DNA of 64,000 bases, from contig JAWODW010000072.1 of the NCBI GenBank assembly GCA_046483065.1, forward strand, positions 12,500 through 76,499, read 5' to 3'. A program made the position numbers and the translations under genes. Position 1 is the first letter of the stretch. Every line of letters starts with the position of its first letter. The notes below the pieces were generated by a model. The model was not told the DNA's origin. It was given only the letters and a program-made list of their open reading frames with translations, and did not search any database. Source of the DNA: JAWVYT01 sp046483065 (GTDB lineage Bacteria > Gemmatimonadota > Gemmatimonadetes > Longimicrobiales > RSA9). Below are positions 15,585-23,938 of this stretch, piece after piece.

Positions 15585-16571
15585 ATGAAGAATCCTGAGA
15601 CCGGGCGGCCATCGCGCCGCGAGTTCGTGGCCCTGGGCATCGGCGCCTTCGTGGTGGCCGCTGCGCCGGGCGTGATCCGGCCCAGGCGACGGATCGTGCG
15701 TCGCCGGATCCCCGTCATGGGGACCATCGCCGAGATCGGTGTGGTGCACCGCGATGAGCGGTTCGCACAGGGCGCCATCGGCGCCGCCATCGCCGAGCTC
15801 CGGGCCGTAGACAGGACCATGACCCGGTTCGATGATGGCTCCGAGGTGGGCCGTGCCAACCTGGAGGCCGCGGGGCGGGCCGTGCCCGTGAGCCATGGCA
15901 CCGCCGAGGTGGTGGCCGCCGCCCTCAGCTGGGCCGACGCCAGCCGCGGCCGGTTCGACCCGACGCTGGGCCGGGCCGCCGCCCTCTGGGACGTGGGCCA
16001 TCGGTCCGCACCGCCGGCACGGGACGAGCTGCGCGCCCTCGAGGGTGGGCTCTACCGGTCGCTCGAGCTGGGTCGGTCGAAGGGGGAGCCCGTCGTCGTC
16101 TATCACGACCCCGCCGTGCAGCTCGACCTCGGCGGGATCGCCAAGGGCTACGGCGTGGACCGGGCCGCTACGGCGCTCCGGGAGTGGGGGATCACCGACG
16201 CGCTCATCAACGTGGGCGGCGACCTGTACGCCCTGGGCGTGTCCGAGGACGGCGACCCGTGGGAGGTCGGCGTACGGGACCCCGACGACGCCTCGAAGCT
16301 GGCCGCCACGTTCCGGGTCACCGACCGGGCCGTAGCCACCTCCGGGGACTACGAGCAGTACTTCGAGCACCGTGGTCGACGCTACCATCACCTCCTGGAC
16401 CCGCGCACCGGGGAGCCCCGGCGGACCCGGGTCCGGAGCGTGACCGTGGCCGCCGACCATTGCATGACGGCGGACGCCGCCGGGACGGCCGTTTTCGGCC
16501 AGGACCAGGACGCGGCGCACCGTCTTATCGCTGCAGTGGACCGGGACGCCCGGGTCCTGCACATCGGGTAG
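15585..16571 (+). CDS. apbE: FAD:protein FMN transferase
   Basis: ApbE attaches FMN to threonines of RnfG and RnfD. The 328-residue protein has a twin-arginine-like N terminus (SRREFVALGIGAFVVAAAPG), then the family core: PVMGTIAEI, DRTMTRFDDGSEV, DPTLG, LDLGGIAKGYGVDRA, NVGGDLYALG, HHLLDPRTGEP and the metal-site region MTADAAGTAVF. The chosen ATG follows GGAG with suitable spacing and the stop of the 47-residue gene. Placement at the end of rnfCDGEA agrees with substrate sites visible in RnfD and RnfG. Confidence 0.93.
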   Translation: MKNPETGRPSRREFVALGIGAFVVAAAPGVIRPRRRIVRRRIPVMGTIAEIGVVHRDERFAQGAIGAAIAELRAVDRTMTRFDDGSEVGRANLEAAGRAVPVSHGTAEVVAAALSWADASRGRFDPTLGRAAALWDVGHRSAPPARDELRALEGGLYRSLELGRSKGEPVVVYHDPAVQLDLGGIAKGYGVDRAATALREWGITDALINVGGDLYALGVSEDGDPWEVGVRDPDDASKLAATFRVTDRAVATSGDYEQYFEHRGRRYHHLLDPRTGEPRRTRVRSVTVAADHCMTADAAGTAVFGQDQDAAHRLIAAVDRDARVLHIG

Positions 16572-16587
16572 AGGAAGGGGAGGCACC

Positions 16588-16815
16588 ATGGACACGAAGA
16601 CGCACACCGCATATTGCTCCGCCTGCGACCGGAACGTCGAGGTCGCGCTGAGGCCCGATTACGAGCCGGAGCCCGGGAAGCCGATCCCGATGGACGCCAT
16701 GGTCTGCCTCGCACACGGTGAGACGTGTACCGGTGCCCTCTGCCCCCTCTTCGGCGTGCCGCCGGAAGAGATGAAGCAGAAGCTGGAGGAGAGCGGACTG
16801 GGCGACGAGTCCTGA
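16588..16815 (+). CDS. Small zinc-ribbon-like protein (75 aa)
   Basis: I do not recognise a named family. An N-terminal CSAC is followed 30-odd residues later by VCLAHGETCTGALCPLFGVP, so at least five cysteines could bind zinc or a cluster. It is acidic and soluble. It lies 16 nt after apbE with an AGGGGAGG ribosome site. The following gene is a longer paralogue with the same spacing of CxxC, VCL and C-x4-CP motifs, suggesting a tandem duplication tied to the Rnf locus. Confidence 0.75.
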   Translation: MDTKTHTAYCSACDRNVEVALRPDYEPEPGKPIPMDAMVCLAHGETCTGALCPLFGVPPEEMKQKLEESGLGDES

Positions 16816-16832
16816 GCCACGGGAGACGAGCC

Positions 16833-17234
16833 ATGGAAGACCGGAAGATGTTCTGCCCTCAGTGCAAGCACGAGGTGACCGTCACCCTCACGCCCGCACC
16901 GCTCCACGGCGGCCACGCCACGGTCCCCGACGGCGGGAAGATGGTCTGCCTCGACTTCGGGCCCCAGTGCACCGACGACCGGTGCCCCGTCTCCCGGATG
17001 CCCCGCGAGGTCATGGGCGTCCGGCTGGCCAGGAGCGGACTCCGCCCCGAGAACCTGGAGCACGTCCAGGCCGTATGCGAGGGGTGCGAGCACCTGGTCG
17101 AGCTCGCCGTTATCGACGAGTCCCACGCCGTCTGCCCCGCCTGCGAGACCGTGAACCGCTGGACCATGCTCCGCCTCGACGGCGAGGAATGGGTTGCGGT
17201 CACCGGCAAGAAGGCCGAAGCTGAGTTGAGCTGA
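16833..17234 (+). CDS. Double zinc-ribbon-like protein (133 aa), paralogue of the preceding gene
   Basis: The first half repeats the pattern of the 75-residue neighbour: FCPQCKHEVTVTL, then MVCLDFGPQCTDDRCPVSRMP. The second half adds a classical four-Cys ribbon (VCEGCEHLVELA and AVCPACETVNRW). No membrane segment or enzymatic motif is visible. The start ATG lies 17 nt after the previous stop, preceded by GGGAGACGAG. Function unknown; a metal-binding regulatory or assembly role is only a guess from context. Confidence 0.75.
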   Translation: MEDRKMFCPQCKHEVTVTLTPAPLHGGHATVPDGGKMVCLDFGPQCTDDRCPVSRMPREVMGVRLARSGLRPENLEHVQAVCEGCEHLVELAVIDESHAVCPACETVNRWTMLRLDGEEWVAVTGKKAEAELS

Positions 17235-17481
17235 CGGCGCTCCCCGCCGTCGACGCCAACCTTCGTCCTGCGAGCAGCGTCATGGAGAAGACAGAAGCCC
17301 CGGCTGCAGCCCGCCTGGGCTGCTGGGCATCCTGACCCGATCCATCTGCCGCATGGCGTTGGCCGGGATGTGGGGATCATGTACCTGACCCTGCGAACGT
17401 GATGCTGATCCCGTTGCAGGCGGCACGGCCCGCGGCTAGGCTATCCCCAGTTGCGGGCCGTCCGTTATCATCGAGAAAGCC

Positions 17482-18531
17482 ATGAGCCGATCCCCATTCC
17501 AGCGATTCGTCCACGAGCTGCGGCGCCGGCACGTGCTCCGGACCGCCGCCATCTACCTGGTGGCCGCGTGGGCCGCCATCGAGTTCGCCGACGTGGTGGT
17601 CCCCAACCTGAACGGGCCCCAGTGGGCGGTGACCGCCGTGATCGTGGCGGCGTTCGTCGGCTTCCCCGTCATGCTCGTCGTGGCCTGGGTCTTCGAGTGG
17701 GGCCCCGGGGGGGTCCACCGCACGGAGGACGCGGCCGTCCAGCGGATGGAGGCGCCCCCCACCTACGACGATGAGACCGGCGGGGTCGAGCCGGCTCCGG
17801 CCACGGCGGGGCCCCCGTCCGATCGGTCGCAGCCGTGGCTCGCGGCGCTGGCGGTGCTCGTGGTGGCCATCGGCAGCGCCCTGGCCGCGGCGTACGTGCT
17901 CCAGGGCAGGGGCCCGCGGGACGGCGCGGCGGCGACCCCGACCGCGGATACCGCGGCCGCCGAGGCCACGGACCGCCCCGGCGGAGAGGTCGGGGCGGCC
18001 GGAGAGGCCGGAGCGGCCGGAGAGGCCGGAGAGGCCGGAGAGGGCTCGTCCGAGGGTGGCGGCATCTCCCTCCCGGATCGCCCCGAGATCGAGACGTACG
18101 GGCCGGCGCTCGGCGATTCCGTCTCCGCGCAGATCTCCCGCGCCTTCGAAGCGCTGGACAGCGTCGACCTGTCGGAGCTGGCTGAGCTGGGACGCCGGGC
18201 GGCCACCCGGGCCGGCATCAGCGTGGTGGTGTCCGAGCCCCGGGAATGGCGCGGAGGGCCGGCCGGGCCGTCGCCGGTGCCGCTGGCCGAGGACGACACG
18301 CTGGACGTGGAGGGCGTGGCGCTCGACTCCGCCGGGGTCGTGGCCGTGATCGTGGACGGAGAGACCGTCGCCGAGTCCGAAGAGCCACGGGAGACCCTGC
18401 CGTTCCGGGCCTCGCTCGTGGGCCGCGAGAGCGTGGGGACCCGGTCGGTGGCCATCGTGGTCCGCACCGCCGACGGACGGGAGGTCCGGAGCGAGTTCCA
18501 GGTCATCCAGCTGCCGGGCGGAACACCGTAA
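17482..18531 (+). CDS. Membrane protein with CadC/TPR-family head but no TPRs
   Basis: The first ~80 residues (FVHELRRRHVLRTAAIYLVA ... VGFPVMLVVAWVFEWGPGGV) form two membrane helices with the same layout as the TPR protein at 29334-31148. A third helix follows at ~115-135. Instead of a TolB-like domain and TPRs there is a low-complexity Ala/Glu/Gly tract (17996-18050, an imperfect ggagaggccgga-type minisatellite) and a ~150-residue acidic C-terminal domain ending in an Ig-like strand pattern. It appears monocistronic. Function unknown; this may be a truncated or reshuffled member of that membrane-sensor family. Confidence 0.7.
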   Translation: MSRSPFQRFVHELRRRHVLRTAAIYLVAAWAAIEFADVVVPNLNGPQWAVTAVIVAAFVGFPVMLVVAWVFEWGPGGVHRTEDAAVQRMEAPPTYDDETGGVEPAPATAGPPSDRSQPWLAALAVLVVAIGSALAAAYVLQGRGPRDGAAATPTADTAAAEATDRPGGEVGAAGEAGAAGEAGEAGEGSSEGGGISLPDRPEIETYGPALGDSVSAQISRAFEALDSVDLSELAELGRRAATRAGISVVVSEPREWRGGPAGPSPVPLAEDDTLDVEGVALDSAGVVAVIVDGETVAESEEPRETLPFRASLVGRESVGTRSVAIVVRTADGREVRSEFQVIQLPGGTP

Positions 18532-18692
18532 TCGTCCGCCCGGGGGCGGGCGGATTCTTCGAGGACGCCGGGCGTTGGCCCTGAAGGGAGCGCCCAGACC
18601 CAAGCCGCCGCTCCAGCGGTGCCGCGCGGTTGCGTCGAGGCCGGTGACCCGGTAGTGATGAAGCTCCGACCAGCCCCTTTACCCGTTATCCC

Positions 18693-21600
18693 ATGCATCG
18701 AATCCGCACCTACCTGCGTGTTGTCCTCCTTGCCCTCATCCTGCCCGTCGCGTGCGACGGGGGAACGGGGCCCGACGAGGACGCTGAGAACCTCATGGGT
18801 CCGGAGGGCGGCACCCTCACCAGCGGCGCGCTGACGCTGGAAGTCCCGGCGGGAGCGCTCGACGAGCCGGTGGAGATCACCGCCACGGTCATCAGCGACG
18901 TGGCGGCGGCCGCCCCGGTGGATTTCCTGGTTGTGGACGGGACGGGATTCGACCTGCAGCCGGAAGGTCTCACGTTCAACGAGCCGGCGACGCTCTCGAT
19001 CCGTGTGGCGGATGCGCCGCTGCCTGCGGGCGTATCGCCGTCGGAGCTCCGGCTGCTGCACCTCGATGGGTCAGGGGTGACGCTGCCGAGCGAGCTGGAC
19101 CCGGATCGGGACGTGGTGACGGGGACGGTCGACCACTTCTCGTCGTTCGGCGTGGGCCTGGCGACCCGCTTCTCCCGGGTGGCGTGCCCCGACCTGAGCT
19201 TCGGGGCCACGAGCGGGGCGGCGCTGGACACCGTCGCCCTGGGGCAGTTGCCGGACACCCTCGAGCCGCCGCTCCTCGTCAGGGCCACGGTGGACGGTGA
19301 CACCATCGCGTCGTACGGCGTGGTGGAGGTGGACGACGCGGGCGACGCCATGATGCGGGTCCCCATCCACCCGTCGGCGGACCCGGCGGGGGGCGACGTG
19401 AGGCTCAACGTAGGCGACGGGACCCGGGCCTGCGCCGGCGTGGACTTCACCATCGACGCGCTGCCCGACGCGCCCGGCGAGCTGGAAGCCGTGGTGGACC
19501 TGCTCCAGGCTGTCCTGGACGCACAGGCCGAGGGGCTGAACACCACCACCGCCGAGATCCTGGCCACGCCGGTGGACTCGCTGCCCCGGACCATGATCCC
19601 GCTGCTCGTCGCCCAGAGCGTCATCGACGACCCGGCCAACGACCACGCGCTCCGGGCCATCGTCGATGGCACGTCGTCGGAGGCGGCCGACGCCCATGTG
19701 CCGCTGCTGGACGCGCTCCTGGCCCGGACCGGGCTTCGCGCCGCGCTGGAGGCGGTGGTGACGTCGACGCAGGCCGAGGTCGCGTCGTCGATTCCGGCCC
19801 CGTCGACCGACGCACCCGGCGACCTCGCCTGGTCCGTCACCGCCGGGCTTTGCACCCCGGACGCCGTCCAGGCCAACGGCGCCCAGTTCCTGGACTACTG
19901 CATGGACGAGGCGTACGCGGCGGCTCACGAGGGCGTGAGCGCCGAGACGCTGGGCGACGTGAGCGATGCCCTGATGTACGCCGGACTGATCCCCGGGCTC
20001 GGCACCGCCACGGCCGTGGGTGGCGCGGTGATCTGGGCGGTGCAGATGGAGAAGGAGCGGAACGCCGCGCTGCTCCCTTCGCTTCTGACCCGGATGGAGC
20101 TGGAGGTGTCCCAGACCGAGTTCATGGAGGACGAGGAGGGACCGGGCACGTGGTCGGCCGCCGTGTTCGCCACCAGCCAGGGCTACGACCTGGGCTCGGA
20201 GTTCCTCAACGGCGCGCTCCAGGGCGCCGGCGTGGTGGGCATCGCCGACAAGGCCAATATCACCACCACGGAGATCGGCCACTTCAAGAACTGGGCGCTC
20301 AGCGGCCCCGCGGCCAAGGTGCTCCTCGAGGGCGGCACCATCGACGAGTTCCTCCTCGAGGCCGAGGACTACGGCCCGGTCTACGTGGACGAGGAAACGT
20401 GGAGCAAGGACTGGATCGAGGGCACCGAGTTCAGCAACCCCACCCATGGCGAGTTCGAGCCGGAAGAGGTGGGTACCACCACTCTCATGGTGGAGACCCA
20501 GGACGGCGAGTTCGGCGGCCAGCAGGTGGCGGCACAGGCGGAGCTGCAGGTCACACAGATCCAGCTGACCATCACCCCCAACGACGAGTTCCTCCAGGCC
20601 GGTGAGCCTGCCTCCTACACCGTGGAGGTGATCAACGCCAAGCACCCGGAGAAGGTGGACGTGGTCGAGCGGGCGTCGCTCCAGGGCACGGTCGACGCCG
20701 TGACCTTCAACGGCGGGAACCAGCACACCGTCCAGTACACCGCGCCGTCCGCCCCGGACCCGAGCATGCCCGACCTGCTCACCGTGGAGGACACCGCCAC
20801 CACCGGTGCCCGGGAGACCGCCACCGACCGACGGCTCGCCATCGCCACCATTCGGTTCGGCGAGCTGGACATCGCGCCGCGGGACCCGTGCGTGGACCGG
20901 GGTCGCACCCAGACGTTCACCGCCGATACCACCGGCCTCGGCGGCAAGACCATCCGTTGGGAGATCAAGACGGGCGAAGGCACGCTGTCCTCCACCACCG
21001 GCGTCAGCGTCGACTACACCGCGCCCTCCGCCGGCGAGGGCACCGTGACGCTGCGGGCGTACGTCGAGAGCGACTCCGACACCGACGATGAGGTCACCTT
21101 CACCTGGGGCGTCTGCTCCGGCCTGGCCGTCTACCGGACCGCCGCCGCATCCATCGGGTTCCCCTTCACCCCGGGCGGCACGTGCGGGAACCCGGACCTG
21201 GGCGAGTCGTTCGAGGACAACAACGCGCCGGAAAGCGGGCTCGACCCGCTGGTCCCGCCGTCCGAGTCGGCGCTCCTCATCGACCGCACCGAGTACCTGT
21301 GGCAGGAGCTGGACCAAACCGGCCTGTTCGGCGATGAGGTCACCGACGTCGGCTGCGTCCAGGCCACATTCCGGTCCCTGAGCGGCTACGACGCCACATA
21401 CGTCGGGTCGCCCAACGCCGACTCCGTCGACATCGACGTCCAGACCTGGGCCCAGTCCCGGTGCAAGGACATGGGCAGCGAGCTCGGGACACAGTGCAGC
21501 AGCGCCGCCGCATCCGTGGGCACCACCGTCCGGTTCGACCTGGACATCGACCACGCCATCAACTACGACCTGAGCCTCCAGCTCACCTGCGACGCGTACG

Positions 21601-21896
21601 TCATCCCCATGACCCCCACGCCCGAGATCAGCATCATCACCACACGCGTCGCGCCTGACGGCAGCACCCTCCCGCCGAACACCACCACCCAGCCCATCTC
21701 CATGGCGTGCGGCGGCGGCAGCACCGTTACCCTCGACCACACCTTCGAGTTCGCCGCTCCCGCCGCCGAGGACCAGATCGACGACGTCATGATCCTCGTC
21801 CAGTTCACCAACACCAGCCCCGGCGCCATCCTCGGGTACTCGGAGGATCCCCACGAAGGGTACGTCCAGGGGTTCATCACGCTGAAGCAGCAGTAG
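18693..21896 (+). CDS. Large surface lipoprotein with ZU5-like and Ig-like domains
   Basis: The 1067-residue protein starts with a lipoprotein signal (VVLLALILPVAC, Cys21). Residues ~35-140 resemble a ZU5-like domain (GPEGGTLTSGALTLEVPAGA ... VDHFSSFGVG). A central ~350-residue helical part follows, then Ig-like beta domains around 640-830 (LTITPNDEFLQAGEPASYTV; FTADTTGLGGKTIRWEIKTG) and a cysteine-containing C-terminal beta domain. There are no catalytic motifs. It is probably an outer-membrane-anchored adhesion or structural protein. No operon partners are evident; a repeat element begins just after its stop. Confidence 0.75.
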   Translation: MHRIRTYLRVVLLALILPVACDGGTGPDEDAENLMGPEGGTLTSGALTLEVPAGALDEPVEITATVISDVAAAAPVDFLVVDGTGFDLQPEGLTFNEPATLSIRVADAPLPAGVSPSELRLLHLDGSGVTLPSELDPDRDVVTGTVDHFSSFGVGLATRFSRVACPDLSFGATSGAALDTVALGQLPDTLEPPLLVRATVDGDTIASYGVVEVDDAGDAMMRVPIHPSADPAGGDVRLNVGDGTRACAGVDFTIDALPDAPGELEAVVDLLQAVLDAQAEGLNTTTAEILATPVDSLPRTMIPLLVAQSVIDDPANDHALRAIVDGTSSEAADAHVPLLDALLARTGLRAALEAVVTSTQAEVASSIPAPSTDAPGDLAWSVTAGLCTPDAVQANGAQFLDYCMDEAYAAAHEGVSAETLGDVSDALMYAGLIPGLGTATAVGGAVIWAVQMEKERNAALLPSLLTRMELEVSQTEFMEDEEGPGTWSAAVFATSQGYDLGSEFLNGALQGAGVVGIADKANITTTEIGHFKNWALSGPAAKVLLEGGTIDEFLLEAEDYGPVYVDEETWSKDWIEGTEFSNPTHGEFEPEEVGTTTLMVETQDGEFGGQQVAAQAELQVTQIQLTITPNDEFLQAGEPASYTVEVINAKHPEKVDVVERASLQGTVDAVTFNGGNQHTVQYTAPSAPDPSMPDLLTVEDTATTGARETATDRRLAIATIRFGELDIAPRDPCVDRGRTQTFTADTTGLGGKTIRWEIKTGEGTLSSTTGVSVDYTAPSAGEGTVTLRAYVESDSDTDDEVTFTWGVCSGLAVYRTAAASIGFPFTPGGTCGNPDLGESFEDNNAPESGLDPLVPPSESALLIDRTEYLWQELDQTGLFGDEVTDVGCVQATFRSLSGYDATYVGSPNADSVDIDVQTWAQSRCKDMGSELGTQCSSAAASVGTTVRFDLDIDHAINYDLSLQLTCDAYVIPMTPTPEISIITTRVAPDGSTLPPNTTTQPISMACGGGSTVTLDHTFEFAAPAAEDQIDDVMILVQFTNTSPGAILGYSEDPHEGYVQGFITLKQQ

Positions 21897-21904
21897 CCGG
21901 GGCG

Positions 21905-22050
21905 GGGGCGGTCCCTCCCCCTCTCCCCTCTACCTCGGCCTGTACCTTGTCCTCCGCTTCGTACTTCTCCTTCTCCGGAGACGACAAGGTACGAGGCTGA
22001 GGTACAGGTACAGGCCGAAGCAGAGACCGAGGAGAGAGGGAGAAGGACCG
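21905..22050. repeat. Dispersed palindromic element, copy 1
   Basis: The left arm (21935-21966) reads CGGCCTGTACCTTGTCCTCC then GCTTCGTACTT. The right arm (21986-22019) carries the inverted match with GGTACAGGTACAGGCCGA. The flanks are CT-rich on the left and GA-rich on the right, extending the stem. A closely similar element lies at 35000-35150, showing it is a dispersed family. It follows the lipoprotein stop directly and might act as a terminator, although no T-tract is present. Confidence 0.75.
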
Positions 22051-22074
22051 CCGACGAGATCGGCGGGGCCGATC

Positions 22075-22505
22075 CACGGCATGCCACTTCCTTGTGGGGC
22101 GAGGCGAGGTCGCCGAGGTCGGCCAGGACGGGCCGGAGCAGCGCCAGGTCGGCCAGCCTGTCCCGGTCGCCCTGGACGAACAGCATGGGGGCGGTGACGT
22201 CCAGGAGGCGCGGCGCGCTTCGTCCCCGGCTTCTTCGCCGTGTGCAGCGGCCAGCCCAGGAAGACCAGCCCCGCCACGTCGGGCAGCGGCGCCTCCGCCG
22301 CGGCGATGGACGTCATCCGCGCGCCGAACGACTTTCCGCCGGCCACGATGGTCAGCGCCCGCCCGTGCTCGGCCTCGAACCGGGCGGCTTCCTCGCGGGC
22401 CGCGTCCACCGCGGTCATGAACGGGTGCTCCATCCCGGCGCCGGCGCCGTCGGCCAGCACCCCGAGGGCCACCGCTCCGTCGGGGAGGCGCAGGAGCCCG
22501 GACAC
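22075..22505 (-). pseudogene. Decayed alpha/beta-hydrolase (KANL3/Tex30-like)
   Basis: Two frames together resemble this hydrolase family. The upstream frame has LADGAGAGMEHPFM, then the nucleophile region TIVAGGKSFGARMTSIAAAE and VFLGWPLHTAKKPG. The downstream frame continues with RLLDVTAPMLFVQGDRDRLA and LADLGDLASPH. The stretch normally between HPFM and the nucleophile elbow (with RFNFPY in relatives) is missing, a frameshift separates the two parts near 22200, and the C-terminal catalytic DH segment is absent where the repeat element begins. It is therefore almost certainly non-functional. Confidence 0.7.
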
Positions 22506-22543
22506 GGACCCCCTGACCCTCGACGTTTATGGCGAGCTTGCGG

Positions 22544-22975
22544 TCAGCCAACGTCGGCTTCGGTGCCGCCGACGTTGCCACCCGACGAGCCGCCCAGGCT
22601 GTACGGCCAGGCCCGGTCCAGGTTCAACAGCAGCATCATGGCGCCGCCCGCCAGCGCGAAGTTCTTGAAGAAGTGCGACATCTGCGCCATCTGCTGCTCC
22701 GCCGGCACCGCCCAGAAGGGGTGCATGATCAGCGCGACGGGGATCAGGAAGATGATCAGCATCCAGAGCCCGAACCTCCGCTGGTACCCGAAGATCACCG
22801 CCAGGCCGCCCAGCAGGAGCAGGAGCCCCGTGATGATCACGGCCACGCTTGGCGCCGGGACACCCATCGACGCCGCGTAGTCGGTCAGCATGTCCAGCCG
22901 CATGAAGTGGTTGAGGCCGTTGAAGACGAAGATCATGCCGAAGAAGATCCGACCGACCAGGTGCAGAACGTTCAT
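22544..22975 (-). CDS. DoxX family membrane protein
   Basis: The 143-residue protein has four hydrophobic helices and the DoxX opening LVGRIFFGMIFVFNGLNHFM. The middle GVPAPSVAVIITGLLLLLGG and the acidic/glycine tail are also typical. The chosen ATG has GGAGG 5 nt upstream. DoxX proteins are small quinone- or thiosulfate-linked or redox-stress membrane proteins; which applies here is unknown. It is transcribed toward the hydrolase remnant and has no partner. Confidence 0.85.
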   Translation of the reverse strand: MNVLHLVGRIFFGMIFVFNGLNHFMRLDMLTDYAASMGVPAPSVAVIITGLLLLLGGLAVIFGYQRRFGLWMLIIFLIPVALIMHPFWAVPAEQQMAQMSHFFKNFALAGGAMMLLLNLDRAWPYSLGGSSGGNVGGTEADVG

Positions 22976-23139
22976 GCCATCCTCCAGGGGGAAGTTTCGG
23001 ATGTGATTATCTATGACCCGAGACATGCAAAGGTCGTTCCCCGGCAGCCTCGCCGCCCGGGCCGCCGGTGCCATGATGTCCTGCCGACGGCCCACTACTC
23101 CAGGCCCCCGCCCAGTTCCGACCGGCGAACTTCATTTAG

Positions 23140-23324
23140 CCACAGATTACACGGATTACGCAGATTGTTGGTGGGCTTCTCGACGTTGCTCTGTCGTTCC
23201 GCTCCCACCGACTCATTCTGAGAAGAACAGGATGGGGCTGAAGGCAGCCCAACCGCGCAGGTAGATCTCCACCGATTATCAGGGATCCACCGGATGAAAT
23301 CTGCGTAATCTGTGCAATCTGTGG
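23140..23324. repeat. 185-bp MITE-like element with terminal inverted repeats
   Basis: The left end CCACAGATTACACGGATTAC continues GCAGATT (23140-23166). The right end (23298-23324) is its inverse with only two mismatches in 27 positions. Sequences of this CACAGATTxCACxGATTxCGCAGATT type recur as dispersed repeats in many bacteria. The interior holds no gene. It lies directly beside a GxxExxY gene. Together with flanks it fills most of the 370-bp gap between doxX and that gene. Confidence 0.8.
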
Positions 23325-23344
23325 TAAGAAAACCGAAGCAAGCC

Positions 23345-23773
23345 TCACCCCGAACCATCGGCCCGCAAGGTAGTCCCGGTCCCAAGGAGATCGGGTTCGT
23401 CTTCACCGGGCGAGGGGTAGCCGAGGACGAGGCGTTTGATGCCCTTCTGCATGTTCGTGACGTTGAAGTTCATCAGGAGACCGACGCGACAGTTGGACAG
23501 CTTCATGTAGGTGAGCGTCTGAGCCGTGAACAGCGGAGTGAGCTTCACCACCGCTTTCAACTCGACGATTACCTTGCCCCCCACTATGAAGTCCGCCCGG
23601 TAGTTCAGCCCCGTGTTCCGGCCGTTGTAGTAGAGCGGGAGCGGGTGCTGGCGTAAGAACGGCAGCCTGTCCTCCTCCATCTGGATCGCCATGCACGCTT
23701 TGCACGGCGCCTCCAGCAGCCCGGGTCCCACCTTCCTGTGGACTTCGTACGCGGCCCCGAGGGACGAGCCCAC
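23345..23773 (-). CDS. GxxExxY family protein (PD-(D/E)xK nuclease-like)
   Basis: The 142-residue product matches the family throughout: AAYEVHRKVGPGLLEAPC, then YRADFIVGGKVIVELKAV and GLLMNFNVTNMQKGIKRLVL. The D...E-x-K in the middle is the nuclease-like signature. The motif that names the family is altered (GLLEAPC, Cys in the tyrosine position). The frame begins with GTG; homology appears to extend a few codons upstream without an ATG, so the 5' end may be damaged. It is bordered downstream by the inverted-repeat element. Function in the family is unproven. Confidence 0.75.
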   Translation of the reverse strand: MGSSLGAAYEVHRKVGPGLLEAPCKACMAIQMEEDRLPFLRQHPLPLYYNGRNTGLNYRADFIVGGKVIVELKAVVKLTPLFTAQTLTYMKLSNCRVGLLMNFNVTNMQKGIKRLVLGYPSPGEDEPDLLGTGTTLRADGSG

Positions 23774-23938
23774 GACGAGCTCAGCCCGACCCTCGTCGCA
23801 GAATACCCGCCGGAGCGGGGCACCCCCATAGCCATACGGGACGGAACGTGGGACATTGACGTCCCACCCGGAGCCCCGAGATATTCCGGCTCATCGAACG
23901 GACCGAAGCGCTGAAGGCGAGCCTGGGCGAGGGAACGG

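Noticed and set aside
22092..22880. Plus-strand open frame over the hydrolase remnant and doxX
   Set aside because: Antisense to doxX, whose membrane helices and ribosome site are convincing.
23100..23345. Small genes inside the MITE-like element
   Set aside because: Frames on both strands are translations of the CACAGATT repeats (ICxICxxI-type peptides) without conserved features.
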